From: Liolophura sinensis
Lineage: Eukaryota > Mollusca > Polyplacophora > Chitonida > Chitonidae
Direction of reading: 5' to 3'
DNA: 64,000 nt
Assembly (NCBI RefSeq): GCF_032854445.1
Contig: NC_088300.1
Coordinates: forward strand, 14,107,191-14,171,190
The notes below the pieces were generated by a model. That model was not told the origin of the DNA and did no database searches. It saw only the letters and a list, made by a program, of their open reading frames with translations. Below, one piece after another: positions 1 to 11,456 of the stretch; position 1 is the first letter of the stretch, and each line of letters starts with the position of its first letter. A program made the translations under genes and the position numbers.

Positions 1-183
1 GCTTCGAACGAGGAGGTCGCGTGTTCGAAACCAGCTCTAGCTGCTTCGAGTGCAACTTTGCCAGGTGGTTTGTCAGATATCTAACGAAGGACGATTGTTT
101 TCGGCAAGCACTGGTCTCCACCACTAATATATATAGAAGCGAAAAATTTTTGAATACAGCCTTATATAAACACCAGATATAAT
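1..183 (+). mobile_element. Old tRNA-derived SINE copy (second family), cut by the window start
   Basis: A pol III B-box-like word GTTCGAAACC lies at 23-32. It is followed at 60-85 by the core CCAGGTGGTTTGTCAG, which recurs at 49.08 kb and, altered, in the array at 3.66 kb. The right end (135-183) is a decayed version of the tail shared by all SINEs here (GTATAAGTGAAATATTCTTG then ...AAACACCA). The A-box half lies outside the window. This copy differs from the 471-735 family in its centre but shares its 3' end, which suggests the same retrotransposition partner. Confidence 0.6.
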
Positions 184-470
184 CTGCAAGTGAATTCATA
201 AAATAAATAATGATGTTCCTTCCCAACAGTGGTATAGTTCAGGTTTAATACTATATGCAGCGTACAGCCAACCTGCGTAAGGCCATATGTAGCTGACTGT
301 TTTATGGGTACAAGAACCTTTTGCTAAATGCCGGTTGAAAAAGAAAAAAGAATAGCCTATAATTTGGGGGATAAAATTCACTCCTATGTCAATCCGCGTT
401 ATAGTGGGATTTGTACTCGCTTGACAACAATAAAGCATACATTTATTGCCACATGTCTTAACTCTAAAGT

Positions 471-735
471 GGGGCCTCCGTGGCTCAGTTAGCGCGCTAG
501 CGCAGCATAATGACCCAGGAGTCTCTCACCAATGCGGTCGCTGTGAGTTCAAGTCCAGCTCATGCTGACTTTTTCTCCGGCCGTACGTGGGAAGGTCTGC
601 CAGCAACCTGCGGATGGTCGTGGGTTTCCCCCGGGCTGTGCCCGGTTTCCACCCACCATAATGCTGGCCGCCGTCGTATAAGTGAAATATTCTTGGGTAC
701 GGCGTAAAACACCAATCAAATAAATAAATAAATAA
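471..735 (+). mobile_element. Full-length tRNA-derived SINE (MetaSINE-like)
   Basis: The tRNA-like head has an A-box-like TGGCTCAGTTAGCG at 481-494 and a B-box-like GAGTTCAAGTCC at 545-556. A conserved centre (GCAACCTGCGGATGGTCG at 603-620, then an inverted CCCGGGC...GCCCGG pair) follows. The 3' end runs from GCTGGCCGCCGTCGTATAAG to AATCAAATAAATAAATAAAT. A 14-bp target-site duplication with one mismatch flanks it: CTTAACTCTAAAGT at 457-470 and CTTAACGCTAAAGT at 736-749. The element is noncoding and depends on a LINE reverse transcriptase in trans. The family name is from memory and unverified. Confidence 0.92.
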
Positions 736-1920
736 CTTAACGCTAAAGTATGTGCATATGCTAACAACACCAATATCTGCATTGCTGACAGAAACTCGAC
801 AATGCTTAAGAATGTGTAATTAATGAAATACACGCAATAGCATGCAAGTATATTTATGACGTAAACCCGTCTGTATTACTGACGTAAGCCCGACAACGTG
901 AATGTCTGTGTTACTGACGCGAAACTGACGTAAAACCTACAATGTTGAAGACCGCATGACTGGCCTAAACCCGGCAATACGAAAGTCTTATTACCGACGT
1001 AAACCTTACAACGCTAGAGAGAGTATTACCAAGGTAAACCCGAAGACGCTGAAGACTGTATGACTGACGTAAACCCGGCAACACTAAAGTCTGCATTATT
1101 GACGTAAATCCGACAACGTGAAAGTCTGTATTGCGTGACGTACACCCAACAACGCCAAAGTCTGTGTTACTGACCTAAACCCAACAACGCCAAGTCTGTA
1201 CTACGTGACGTAAACCCAACAACGCTTAAAGTCTGTGTTACTGACATAAACCTGACCACGCTAAAGTCTGTATTGCTAACGCAAACTCAACAACGCTGAA
1301 GCCTGTATGACTGACGTAAACACAGCAACGTTAAAGTCTGTATGACTGGCGTATTAAACCCGGCAACTCAAAAGTCTGTATTAATTACATAAAACTGACG
1401 TCAAACTGCTCAAATAAAACTGACGTAAAACTGACAACGGTAAAAAGCCATATGTCCGACGTAAACCTGACAAAGCTAAAGTCTGTATTACTGAAACTCG
1501 ACAACACTAAAGTCTGTATTACTGACCTAAATTAGACAAAGCAAAACTTTGCATTACAGAAAAAGAGTGTATGACTGACGTAAACTCGATAACACTAAAG
1601 CCTGTATTAGTAACGTAAGCCCGACAACGCTAAAATCTGTATTACTAGCTTTGATCCAAAAACTCTACAGTCTGTATAAGTGACGTAAGTCTGTATTACC
1701 GACGTCTGTATTACCGACGTAAAACAACTTTAAAAGCATTTAATATGATTGACATAACGACGGATAACATTGTATGTATTATTGACGTAAAATCTCTATT
1801 ACTGACATACAATCCCATCTACACTAATGAGTGTCTTACTGACGTTAATTTCCCACAACGCTGAAGGTTATATGACTGACGTAAAATAGACAGCGCTGAA
1901 GTATAGGCTATATTAGCGCA
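736..1920. repeat. Degenerate ~35-bp tandem array (about 33 units)
   Basis: The consensus unit contains GACGTAAACCCGACAACGCT followed by AAAGTCTGTATTACT, 35 nt in all. Successive GACG words at 1066, 1101, 1137 and 1172 give a spacing of 35-36. Units differ by many substitutions and small indels, so the array is old. At least a dozen units carry the bZIP-type octamer TGACGTAA and one carries TGACGTCA (about 1400). The SINE at 471 is inserted at its left edge, since its right duplication copy reads AACGCTAAAGT like an array unit. No coding potential is seen. Confidence 0.85.
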
Positions 1921-1931
1921 CATACGGATAC

Positions 1932-2165
1932 ATTTATTTATTTATTTGATTGGTGTTTTACGCCGTACTCAAGAATATTTCACTTATACGACGGCGGCCA
2001 GCATTATGGTGGGTGGAAACCGGGCACAGCCCGGGGGAAACCCACGACCATCCGCAGGTTGCTGTCAGACCTTCCCACTTACGGCCGGAGAGGAAGCCAG
2101 CATGAGCTGGACTTGAATTCACAGCGACCGCATTGGTGAGAGACTCCTGAGCCACGGAGGTCCCT
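1932..2165 (-). mobile_element. Near full-length SINE, minus strand, A-box region deleted
   Basis: This is the same family as 471-735 in the opposite orientation: the tail is at 1932-1950, the centre at about 1985-2065 and the tRNA-like B-box region at 2110-2120. Compared with the 471 copy, about 30 nt of the head are missing between ACTCCTG and AGCCACGG, which removes most of the A box. It has its own 11-bp duplication with one mismatch: CATACGGATAC at 1921-1931 and CATATGGATAC at 2166-2176. It is therefore an independent insertion and probably cannot be transcribed by pol III. Confidence 0.9.
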
Positions 2166-2176
2166 CATATGGATAC

Positions 2177-3201
2177 AGCCTTCCTTTATAATCGACATGT
2201 ACCTTATCGCCCCCATTCATAAAGGATATAATGTAGTTAGACCTATGTGAAATATTCACACTTTTTATGGTCATTTCACTGCCCAAGATGCCCACGACAA
2301 CACTCAGTTTTAAAAATATAAATTCTTAGGGCAAGTCACAATTTTAGCATACCAAACTGTTTTGAAGTCCAGACTAAAGGCCTAAGTCTGACTTATATCA
2401 AAGACAACTTCATGATTCCGGGGGCCGGTGTGAAACCAAATTGATTTTCTTCGATTAGATTAGATTAGATTTCTGCGCAGTCAAAAATATTTCACTTATG
2501 TATGACGGCTGTTAGGTTTGTAAGTTGAGACAAACGTGCAGAGTGCAGGGGGAAGGTGCTGAACCTCGTCTCTGGTAGACTACATGTACGGAACACACGT
2601 TATACACAGATCTAGTAACTGTCGTAAAATAACGTCTTTTATCTACGTTAGTTTGTGAGAGCCCCCATCTGTCCCGCCGATATCTGCGTGAAATCGCGAG
2701 ATCCCTGAAACGCCGACTGGGCGAATATACACAGATCACAGAAACAAAACCGATATGTGAGATGAACTGATTCATCGACAGCTCGGAGTTGACAAGCTGT
2801 GGCCACATGAAAAAGGGAGGTAACTTTTATTAAATCCAACACAGAATGTACCACTGTAGTTGTCACGGTTAGCTTGAAAGAACTACCAGATAACATTTCA
2901 CACTCATTTTTTGTCTATACTCCCATAAAAAACACAGAGCGACGATGTTATTCAAAAGGTAAAACAAATATATATGTAGGTTACCAGTATATTTTATGGT
3001 ACAGTTACTATAACTAAGCATGTTAGAGATGCAGGCCTATATATTTTATACGGATAGTTTCACATATGCCGGTATTGAAAAGCAATCCAGAAGAGACATG
3101 TAATTTTCTTAACAAATTTAGCTCGTCATTATTAGAAACAGGCAGCCTTTAGAAAAATGGTTCTATAAACGGAACTACAGATTCTCCGATTTGTATAATT
3201 T

Positions 3202-3204
<3 letters not shown>
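2177..3204. other. Mostly unique noncoding stretch with a short SINE relic
   Basis: No gene is seen. A short GATTA run (2447-2470) is followed at 2473-2513 by AATATTTCACTTAT plus GACGGC, a minus-strand remnant of the SINE 3' end. The remainder is A+T-rich and shows no structure I can name. Two overlapping open frames on the minus strand (2512-2896) have no recognisable motif and I treat them as chance. Confidence 0.45.

Positions 3205-3259
<55 letters not shown>
3205..3259. repeat. (AT)n microsatellite
   Basis: An uninterrupted TA/AT dinucleotide run of about 55 bp in A+T-rich surroundings. Confidence 0.97.
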
Positions 3260-3262
<3 letters not shown>

Positions 3263-3611
3263 TAATATAGAATCATTAACATGGAACCTTTTGTGAATAA
3301 AAGAGTTCTGTTTCTAATTTTTTCCAATGGTACACGCCACATGCCAGATTAGCAGTGAAAAAAAAAAGCAAGCTAACTCACCTGTGATTAATACCAATGA
3401 AGCGTTTGTTGGTTGGTCATATTTTGCAGAACTGAGGATTGCCTACACAGATAATCATGTGGGTCTTAAGTTATTAGAAACAGCTACAGATGGTACAGGG
3501 AACTTTGAACAGGTGATATCCCTAGCTGTTCCTTTAAGGTCAGAATATAGCTAAATTGTTTTCAGCCCTTGCTCATCTAACCCTTTGGAATACCTTGTCA
3601 ATTTTATTGAG

Positions 3612-4195
3612 CTAATGAAGTCGCAAGTTCGAGTCCAGTCTCCGCCACAGTGGTTTCGATTCTACCTCTCGTATCCGGTACATGCTGTGCTTACGGTCCT
3701 GCCTCAAGGAGTTTGTCTGGTATCTGACCGGGTGCATGGTGTGGTTACTGTTCTGCCTCAAAGAGTTTGTCTCTTATCTGATGGAGTGCATGCTGTGGTT
3801 ACGGTTCTGTCTCAAGGAGTTTGTCTGGTATCTGACGGAGTGCATGCAGTGGTTACGGTTGTATCTCAAGGAGTTTGTCTGGTATCTGACCGGGTACATA
3901 TATGCCTACGCTTCTACCTCAAGAAGTTTGTCTGGTATCTGATGGGATGCATACTGTGGTTACGGTTCTACCCCAAGGATTTTGTCTGATATCTGGCGGG
4001 GCGCATGCTGCGGTTACGGTTGTACCTCAAAGAGTTTGTCTGGTATATGACGTAGTGCATGCAGTGGATACGGTTCTACCCCAAGGAGTTTGTCTGGTAT
4101 CTTGCGGGTACATATAGTGGTTACGTTTCTACCTCGAGGGGTTTGTCTGGTATCTGGTGGGGTGCACATTATGGTTACCGTTCTACCAGTGGTGT
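3612..4195 (+). repeat. 54-bp tandem array grown from a SINE core
   Basis: A B-box-like GTTCGAGTCC lies at 3627-3636, immediately left of about ten units of 54 bp. The phase marker (CCTCAAGGAGTTTG) recurs at 3701, 3755, 3809, 3863, 3916, 3970, 4024, 4078, 4131 and 4185 (the last unit partial), with spacing 54 except two steps of 53. The unit core GTTTGTCTGGTATCTGAC closely matches the SINE core GTTTGTCAGGTACCTG at 49.09 kb and GTTTGTCAGATATCTAAC at 69-86, in the same order after the B box. Because 54 is divisible by three, frames stay open (for example 3585-3989). The 18-residue translated repeat is a by-product and not evidence for a gene. Confidence 0.85.
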
Positions 4196-4259
4196 GCAGC
4201 GGGCTCTGTCGTATTTCTGGTCATTCCCAGGGTGCCAGGGTTTCTCATAACTATGACCA

Positions 4260-5150
4260 GATGATTTCAAACACTAGCGGTTGTGCGGATTGAAGAATTA
4301 TCTTATTGTGGATTCTTTACAACAGACAGACATAGGCCTATTTCCCTTAATAATTCTAAGCGAACTGTTTACTTCAGCTTATTTAGCAAGTGTTCAAACT
4401 GATATTTTATGAAACATGAATTAAGAAAAGACGCATACTTCACGAAATGAAGTATTTAAGCCAACATGTATAAATGGTTATCGAAATGACTTGCTAGGTT
4501 AATATTTTCTTGCACAACAACCTATATATGCAGACCTAATAAAGACAGTTCTGTATAATTACATTTGCATGGTATTTCCCAGATTCACTTTGATGTCCTT
4601 ATTAGAAACAAATCTAACAAGATATGTATTACTATCCAAGATTACAAGTGCTATATAAGGGCATAAACTCCGCATTTGCTACCACCGTTAATGCTAAATT
4701 GTGTTACATAACACTCAGCTTGCAGTGCATCCATAAAGTACGGCACGGTGTAATTCCCCGCCAAACCTCTGCCTTCCCAGGGTAGCATCCCAGTCGGACG
4801 TTCATGATGTTACATCACGGAGAGAATTACATAACACGCCTCAGCGATGATCAATTACACTGGGATACAGCACTGGCTGTTTCGTCGGGCGGAATCTGCG
4901 TGTTTTCAAGCTGCAATACAATTCTCCAATAACTCGGTGTTAGGTAATAGTCAGTCACGTGATGGACCAAAGCCACACCCCTAGGAGACCTGTAGAGAAA
5001 AACTGAGCCGGGAGAAATCAATTTCATCCTAGGGATGCTATAATCGCCTTTCGTCTTAAGGACTACCCAGCTTTCTTAAACGACGTAATATTTAATCGAA
5101 TCTGTCAGCCGACGAAAGCTCTAGTCAAGCAATTCAATCCACGTAACCGT
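4260..5150. other. Unique noncoding stretch, G+C-richer at 4.74-5.1 kb
   Basis: No gene and no repeat is recognised. The part from 4740 to 5100 is richer in G+C than its neighbours and contains an E-box (CACGTG near 4957). It could be a regulatory island upstream of the element cluster at 5156-5206, but nothing here proves function. Confidence 0.3.
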
Positions 5151-5155
5151 CATTG

Positions 5156-5206
5156 TTACGTCACATGCCAAGTGTATGACGCAACGATGAGTCACGGTTA
5201 TATAAA
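5156..5206 (+). promoter_or_regulatory. Candidate promoter: CRE, ATF/C-EBP, AP-1 and TATA in 51 bp
   Basis: Four consensus-like words occur in order: TTACGTCAC (CRE-like, 5156-5164), TGACGCAA (ATF/C-EBP-like, 5177-5184), TGAGTCAC (AP-1, 5188-5195) and TATATAAA (5199-5206). Spacing and order are what a bZIP-driven TATA promoter on the plus strand would show, with a start expected near 5230. No convincing coding exon follows within 1 kb, so it could drive a noncoding RNA or an unrecognised first exon, or be a chance cluster. Confidence 0.28.
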
Positions 5207-8200
5207 CTCGTAGCAAATGGTAACAATTGCCTTCGGGCATATTAAGTAGATTTGTAATCAAATCGGAACGTCTCCCATATCAGAATATTTGCACGCAGTA
5301 TGGAGTTTTCATGATTAGTCCTACTTCATGCATGCAGTAATACCGAAAAGAAATGGATTGTGTTGCCCTCTTCGTCAAATTCTCTCACAAAATTTTTAAC
5401 AGGCCTCAATTTTATTTATGGAGAAAAAAAAAAGAAAAGAAAAGATACAAAAAACATACACACATATGTACACACAAAACCCAGACCAAAGAGTGAAATA
5501 AAGTACAATACAAATTCGAGCAATACTTCCCTGCACTCTCAAATTTCCACCTATGCTCACTTCGAATTGTGGGTTAGTCTTGTTATATTCTACTGACAGC
5601 TGGGCATGTACTTTAATATTATTTTTGATTTTTACGTTACATTAAAGCAAACTGTATTACTTTTTCAAAAGGGATTTTAAAAGTGTCCTAGAGGTTTGGT
5701 TCTCGCCTTTAAAAGTGCGTGCCTTATAATATCACCATGTTGTAACTTCATGTTTGGTGAATACAAAATGAAATGAAACAGATAAGTTACGGAAGAGTCT
5801 GATATAGAGTGAAGGTGTCCTATGTGGACTATTCAGATACGTTTATATATGGACTTGGGTTAACATAAGGAGGCTAACACTAAATTTGTGGTGAGTTGGT
5901 TAAAGACAGTAGTTTTCATCGTGATATGGTCGGTATCCTACATCCTGAAATGATACTGATAATACATTAATACCACTGAACCTTATGTAACCATGCAGGA
6001 TTGTACCGTACATCTTCTTGACAAAAAAGTGAAAAAGAAGAATTTTACCCTTTGATATCATTCATACAGCTGAATATGTCGTATTGTATTTACACTATTT
6101 GGTTTTCACTAACATGTTGTTAACATGCAATCTACACAACAAACGCCAGACAATTTGGTGGTTTTTGTGTAGAATCATTCCATTGAATTTATCCTTAGCA
6201 CAGGTGGACGCGCGCAAATGGGATACCCGCCAACAGAGTTACAGTTTTACCAGTATACACACAGCTGGAAGGGTTTCAAAACTTTAATTTGTGACTTTCT
6301 TCCCAAAGTTCCTTGGGTCACTCACTAACAATGGGTGACCGTAGACAGGTGATAAGTGAATGATCAAGAGTGCTCTTCTCAAAGATGACCGCTACTGTCT
6401 GCCCTAGGCGCAGTATCCTTCACGACGCTGGATGAAAGTCATTCAACACCAACCACACATGATCCAGGCCTATCCTCAAAGACTTGGAAAATTTTGGCCG
6501 CATCTTACAATTCATTGTATAAAATTTTATCCCCTAACCTCTTGACCTCGATTTTCGACCACTCCGGCCACTGACCATATGTCACTAAGGGAGGCTGGAC
6601 ATGGACTGACCAGCGCCATTGTTACAAGTTCGCTGACCAGCGACCTTTGCTGGTTGCACACGCGACTTCAGATGAAAAGCTATGCGTGAATGGGCCATTA
6701 TTTTAATGTAAATGCGTTTTTGTTATGCCTGCTAGTCATACGAGTCTGTAATATGGCAGGTGCTGGACTTAGCGATGGACACGGTATGATAAGGGAAAAT
6801 CAGTGGTCATCTTGGCAAAAACTTTGTCAGGCAATCGTCATGAATTCACGCCATTGTCATAAGTCTGAGACTGCCCACTGCGCCAAAAAGCACGTGGCAA
6901 AGTCCAGCAAGGACGTGATAGGCGGGTCGATGGGAAACTGACCAGTGGCTTTATCGGCCGGTCATCATTGCCGGACATCGTCCTTACGGATTTATGTGGC
7001 AGGCACTTCGTACGGTCAGTTTAATGGAAAAAAGCTTTGGATGCCATCGTGTGTTCGGACAACCCGATTAGCAATAAAACCGCCAATATTATAATTATTG
7101 TCCTGAAAGCAAAATCATCATCTCCTTTAATAATACGAAAGTCTGGATTCAGCTATGGGTAACATTTAGGGAAAATTAAATATAGCACGAGGAACTCGTC
7201 TTGTTGGTTTGTCCAGATGCAAGGATGAAAGGTACGCCAATACAAAGCGTGACAAACCCACATGCACAAGGCTGTGGTCTGTATTTGTTTCACTGGCTTT
7301 TGCTGGAGTTAGAAGTCTGTCGTAATAATAATAAGACTGCGACTGGCTTCGTTTCACAAATGCACTCTTCTTAAGCACAGTTTTCGTGTAAATCTGATAT
7401 AATAAAATTACTGAGATTAAAAAAAAACGTGAAAAATTTGATTTTGGGGCGTGACGAGCAGCGTGCTTGTTATGTTGTACTAAATGTTTCGCATCTTTCT
7501 TCATAATATAACAGTATATGCCATATATCACACGTTCATCCTTACTCTCATCACAGATTTGTTCATCTTGTATCGGCCAATATACTGACAAACTTCGTTC
7601 AAACATGCAAAACGTGATATATCCCATAGATTTAAATTCACTTGAAACAAACAACAAAACATGTTGCCATACTACTTGTGAAAGATTTCTTATGGCTTAA
7701 CGCCACTTAAACAATAGGACCACCATCTTGGTGACACAATTCTTGTGATATTGTGGTAAAGTATTATTTACGTACAGTATGAGGCAAGATTCGGAGTCAA
7801 TAATATATTTTGTCAGTTTCGCTTGAGTTATAGGTCATCTATATATCGTTTGCTCTATGAATGATTGAGAAGTTTCTTAGAGAATCTACCCAGTTGATAT
7901 GTGCGGTCACTCAGCCTGGCCAAGCGTGTCACATGACAGGGTGAGACTGACCGCTGTCCACTCACACGCAGGCTGACATCATCTGTTTTGTCCAGTGACA
8001 TGGGTCAGGCTGTATCCGGGCATCCCTCAGGGCAACACTGACCAGTTGACCATTGCGTGTAGGCCCTGGACCCAGGTTTTGTTCGTGCTGCAGATATGGA
8101 GGGTGAAATGATAACGTAGTGCTTTTCCCTTCGTTGCGTGGGGACGTTGACAGCAGGCCTTGTCCCCGGGCAAGCTTCGAGAGTTTCCTAATGGCAAGTA

Positions 8201-8579
8201 ATCCAAACGCAAACAGCTTTTAAAACCCCTTGTGTTCAGACGATATGAACACGCGTTCCCCGGGAATGGTACCGCGCTCTGACTAAATGCCACGTAGCGT
8301 GCTGTGCTTGACCACTCAAATCATTCCGCGTAATACGGATCTAAGAGTCCATCAGGGACAAGGCCAACTGCTACTCTGATGACATTTTATCAAGATACAA
8401 ATGAAGTAACCTCGAAATGAAAGAATCTGATTTCTTTGCAACACTGTATCCGTGGGTACAATAAAAATTTTAAAGTGTTTGACATCCATTATTAAACAGA
8501 TTCTGATCGATGGTAAAATATCTAGCATTTGCATAATCACTATTCTATGGAAATCACTTTTGGAAAATGATTTGTTTGT
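5207..8579. other. Unique noncoding stretch with two G+C-richer islands
   Basis: No gene is recognised. A/G-rich runs lie near 5424-5446. Islands at about 6.56-7.04 kb and 7.9-8.3 kb are richer in G+C and contain four of the ten copies of CTGACCAG found in the window (6606, 6633, 6938, 8038). The 163-codon minus-strand open frame at 7166-7657 has no recognisable domain and low-complexity composition, and I do not accept it as a gene. Confidence 0.35.
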
Positions 8580-8756
8580 CTATTTATTTGATTGGTATTT
8601 TACGCCGTACTCAAGAATATTTCACTTAAGCGACGGTGGCCAGCATTGTGATGAGAGGAAACTGGGCAGAGACCAGGGAAAACCCACGACCATTCGCAGT
8701 TTGTTAGCAGACCTTCCGACGTACAGCGCGCCCTGCTGGCGCGCTAACCACCTCGG
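8580..8756 (-). mobile_element. SINE copy with a shortened head
   Basis: The tail and 3' domain (TATTTATTTGATTGG, then TACGCCGTACTCAAGAATAT) and the centre (CCCACGACCATTCGCAG at 8682-8698) match the 471 family on the minus strand. The B-box part is missing: GACCTTCCGACGTAC joins directly to a sequence whose complement reads GGTTAGCGCGCC, an A-box-like word. The internal deletion makes it a probable dead copy. Confidence 0.85.
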
Positions 8757-10282
8757 AAACAGCAATACAATAAGGAGATGAATTGCTCAGAAAATTAAAG
8801 TACCTGTACTAAACATTCAAAATAATACTAAATAAAAGCTTCTAGTTTCCACAGTACTCAATCATTTCTGTCTCTTGTTATCTCCTACGGAGAGCTGACG
8901 TCTTCCAGTACATCCTTGAGTACTGTGTCAATGAGGAGGCGACATATTTTTTAATCCCGTGAGATGGCGCTAGTGTCCAGCAGGATCTCGAGCCATTGTT
9001 GCGTCAAGAATGGGTTGTAGCGTAACGCCTACATCGTCACATGTATCAGTTTCTGTTATAACGTCGTACTGTCTTTAATGTGACGTTATAAAGATGGGCT
9101 TGGAATGGAACATGAATGGAATGGAATGAAGAAAAAATGAGTTCACAACTTTGAACCGTCTTGATACAGACGGGAAGGAGTTTTACGAGTTCCCCATTGT
9201 CGCATTATGCAGAGTATTCTATCAAATATAGTGTCACTGGAGTGCTCTGTTTTAAAGTGTTTTAAAGTAGACGTCGTGTCCTTTGCCAATTGCTGTGTTC
9301 TCGTGTACCCTCTGCGTACCCTGTCCATTGCCATTCACCAGTGTAGCCTACCTCATCAGTTGTCCCGTACCAGAGTACTGTGTTTTCAGGAAACAGAGCG
9401 CTCTATCAACTGACCTTTCCCTGAGTTCTTTCTCAACTGACATACATATAAAACTCAGTTTCAGTCAGGAAATTCAGGTATACCTGACAAACTAGACCTA
9501 CCTGACTATATACAGCTGCAACTGAATCAGGCTTATTTCTGTGTCTGTACACGCATGCGCATAACAGCTGCACGCGATCTTGTTTGTAGCGTACTTATTT
9601 GCCAAGTGTTTCCACATGCATTTAAGTATAGAGAGACTTGCACGAATCTTGCTTGCATCGAGGTTTGCATTGGGTTTTCTTGGTAACTGGTGGTCGGTTG
9701 AAATTAGATTTTTTTTATTTATGTTGAAAGCAGCTTTGCAATGGTGGGACCAATATAGCCTATTAGCGATTCCGTTGTACTGCCGAGCAATAGATGCGTC
9801 AAGTGTCTTTTGGTCTGTTACCCTCCTCGTAATTTCCCATGTTGATGCATGGAGAACTAACAGCCACTTTGACGTGTGGGCGTATTGTGAAATATTTCAA
9901 AGAATTATCTTTAATTGAAGCCCCTTCAGTTATGCCTCCTTTTACAAATATCCCCTAAGCCACAAACTTTAGGTATGAATTTTTTAAAATTTTTTGTACA
10001 AATGTTAACATAAAATGCCGAGCCGTATCACAGACAAATAAACAGTTATGTTGGGAAAAAAGTAAACAGAACATATATATATCAAGGGTGTAAACAATAA
10101 TGCCGCTGCTTCTCGGTAAGAAGAAAATCTGCATATATAGTTGTATCCAGGTATCTAACTCTAAAAATGATTAAAAGATAAAAATAAGAATATTTTAATC
10201 ACTATAAATGAGTGTGATTAGAAGTTTGAATTAATACAATAATAAATTGTAAATGTCATTCAATTTTTTTAATTTTCAATTT
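8757..10282. other. Unique noncoding stretch
   Basis: No gene is seen. A short GGAAT-rich patch is present at 9097-9129. The region at 9143-9495 has overlapping open frames on both strands without recognisable motifs. The plus-strand frame at 9580-9918 (112 codons) is also unrecognised. Confidence 0.35.
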
Positions 10283-10550
10283 TGTTTATTTACTTGTCAC
10301 GTTATATAAGCTTACAAATTAAGAATGTTACACTGACAAAGACAGAGCCCACACTTAACCACATTGCTGACAAAAGTCAGCCTACGTCAGAGCTGGACTT
10401 GAACAGGTGACAGAACCGGACAGAGCCCCGGGGAAACCCACGACTATCCGCATCCGGTTGCTGACAGACTTTCCCACGTAAAACTGGAAGCTAAGCAAGC
10501 ATGATCTGGACTAACAGGAGCCGCATTTCATTCCAGTGCCCTATCCATAG
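10283..10550 (-). mobile_element. Degenerate SINE relic
   Basis: The best-preserved part is 10405-10510, which reads as the minus-strand centre (GACAGAGCCCCGGGGAAACC, CCACGACTATCCGCA, GACTTTCCCACGTA). It is followed by CATGATCTGGACT, the remnant of the head side. The proposed tail at 10283-10400 is very decayed (TTTGTTTATTTACTTG and GAATGTTACACT), so the left boundary is approximate. Confidence 0.6.
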
Positions 10551-11039
10551 TCGAATTTTATCGCTGTTTGGTACAAGTTTCACTCTAACAATCGGACAGT
10601 CCTAACTCAAATAGTCGAAGTAAATATGTGGAATTCACTTGGTATAATATGAATTTACGCTATAATACGGTAAATTATTAGACCAACATTTTATCCATTG
10701 GGGTGCTCCCATAGTCCCGCCTTAAAATGGGGAATATGCCGTAGATTTTTGGCCATCAATCAGCGAAAATCTATTCAAGTTTTGCTATTACTTGAGAATA
10801 GCCCAAAAATTGCCTTTCACAAAATTTCAGCCTCCTCCACATGTGGAGTTCATATTAGTTCATACAATATATAAAGTGGGTGGAATTAGAACTTTTTCAA
10901 ACTTTAGAATCACTTAAACACTATAGAAATAGTAGGCCCCTACAAATATACGAATCTGATATTTACTTAAAGGCAATAATTTGAGCCATTCTCTGAATAT
11001 TCGAACTGATTAGTGAATATTGCTTTCTGACCAATAGAG

Positions 11040-11456
11040 TGGCGAGTTCAAATCCATCTCCTCGGCACGCTACGACTGTCGTATCAGTGAAAAGGAGCTG
11101 GTCTTGGTCGAATGGAGAAGTTGGTCTTTCAAGCGCTATAGGATATCCACATGAAGCCTTCGGCCAGTTCTCTGCAACCCGGGCAGCGAAACCTCGAGGG
11201 CGCTCCGTAAATTAAGCCACAATTTACGTGGTCGTACATGAAGTTCTGTGGAGATCAGTCATGTATATCATACATAAATGTATATGTGACACGTCAGAAA
11301 AGTCGTCAGTTACTTGCCGATGGTAATTTTCTCCTGCAACTCCAGATACCTGTATATCGGTACTCATATTGAAACTGACCACTATGCATGGTATAGGTGA
11401 GGTGTTCTTTAGTTCTGCGTTTAACCTCAAATAAATAAATAAATAAATAAATAAAT
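11040..11456 (+). mobile_element. Diverged SINE of the second type
   Basis: A B-box-like GTTCAAATCC lies at about 11046. A core similar to the 51.45-kb copy starts near 11292 (GTCAGAAAAGTCGTCAGTTA). The tail (TATAGGTGAGGTGTTC, then TGCGTTTAACCTC and an AAAT run at 11431-11455) matches the common 3' end. The link between the B-box piece and the core is uncertain; they could be two relics. Confidence 0.5.

Noticed and set aside
471-560. A tRNA gene
   Set aside because: A- and B-box words are present, but there is no cloverleaf with paired acceptor ends and the spacing is too long. It is the head of a SINE with target-site duplications.
471-2165. A composite transposon bounded by inverted SINEs
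   Set aside because: Each SINE has its own different target-site duplication, so they inserted independently.
3585-4293. Overlapping plus-strand frames with hydrophobic 18-residue repeats, resembling a membrane protein
   Set aside because: Two frames are open over the same 54-bp array, and 53-bp steps break either frame. SINE-derived noncoding DNA explains it better.
7166-7657. A 163-codon minus-strand gene
   Set aside because: There is no recognisable domain, signal or neighbour support, and a frame of this length can occur by chance in 64 kb.
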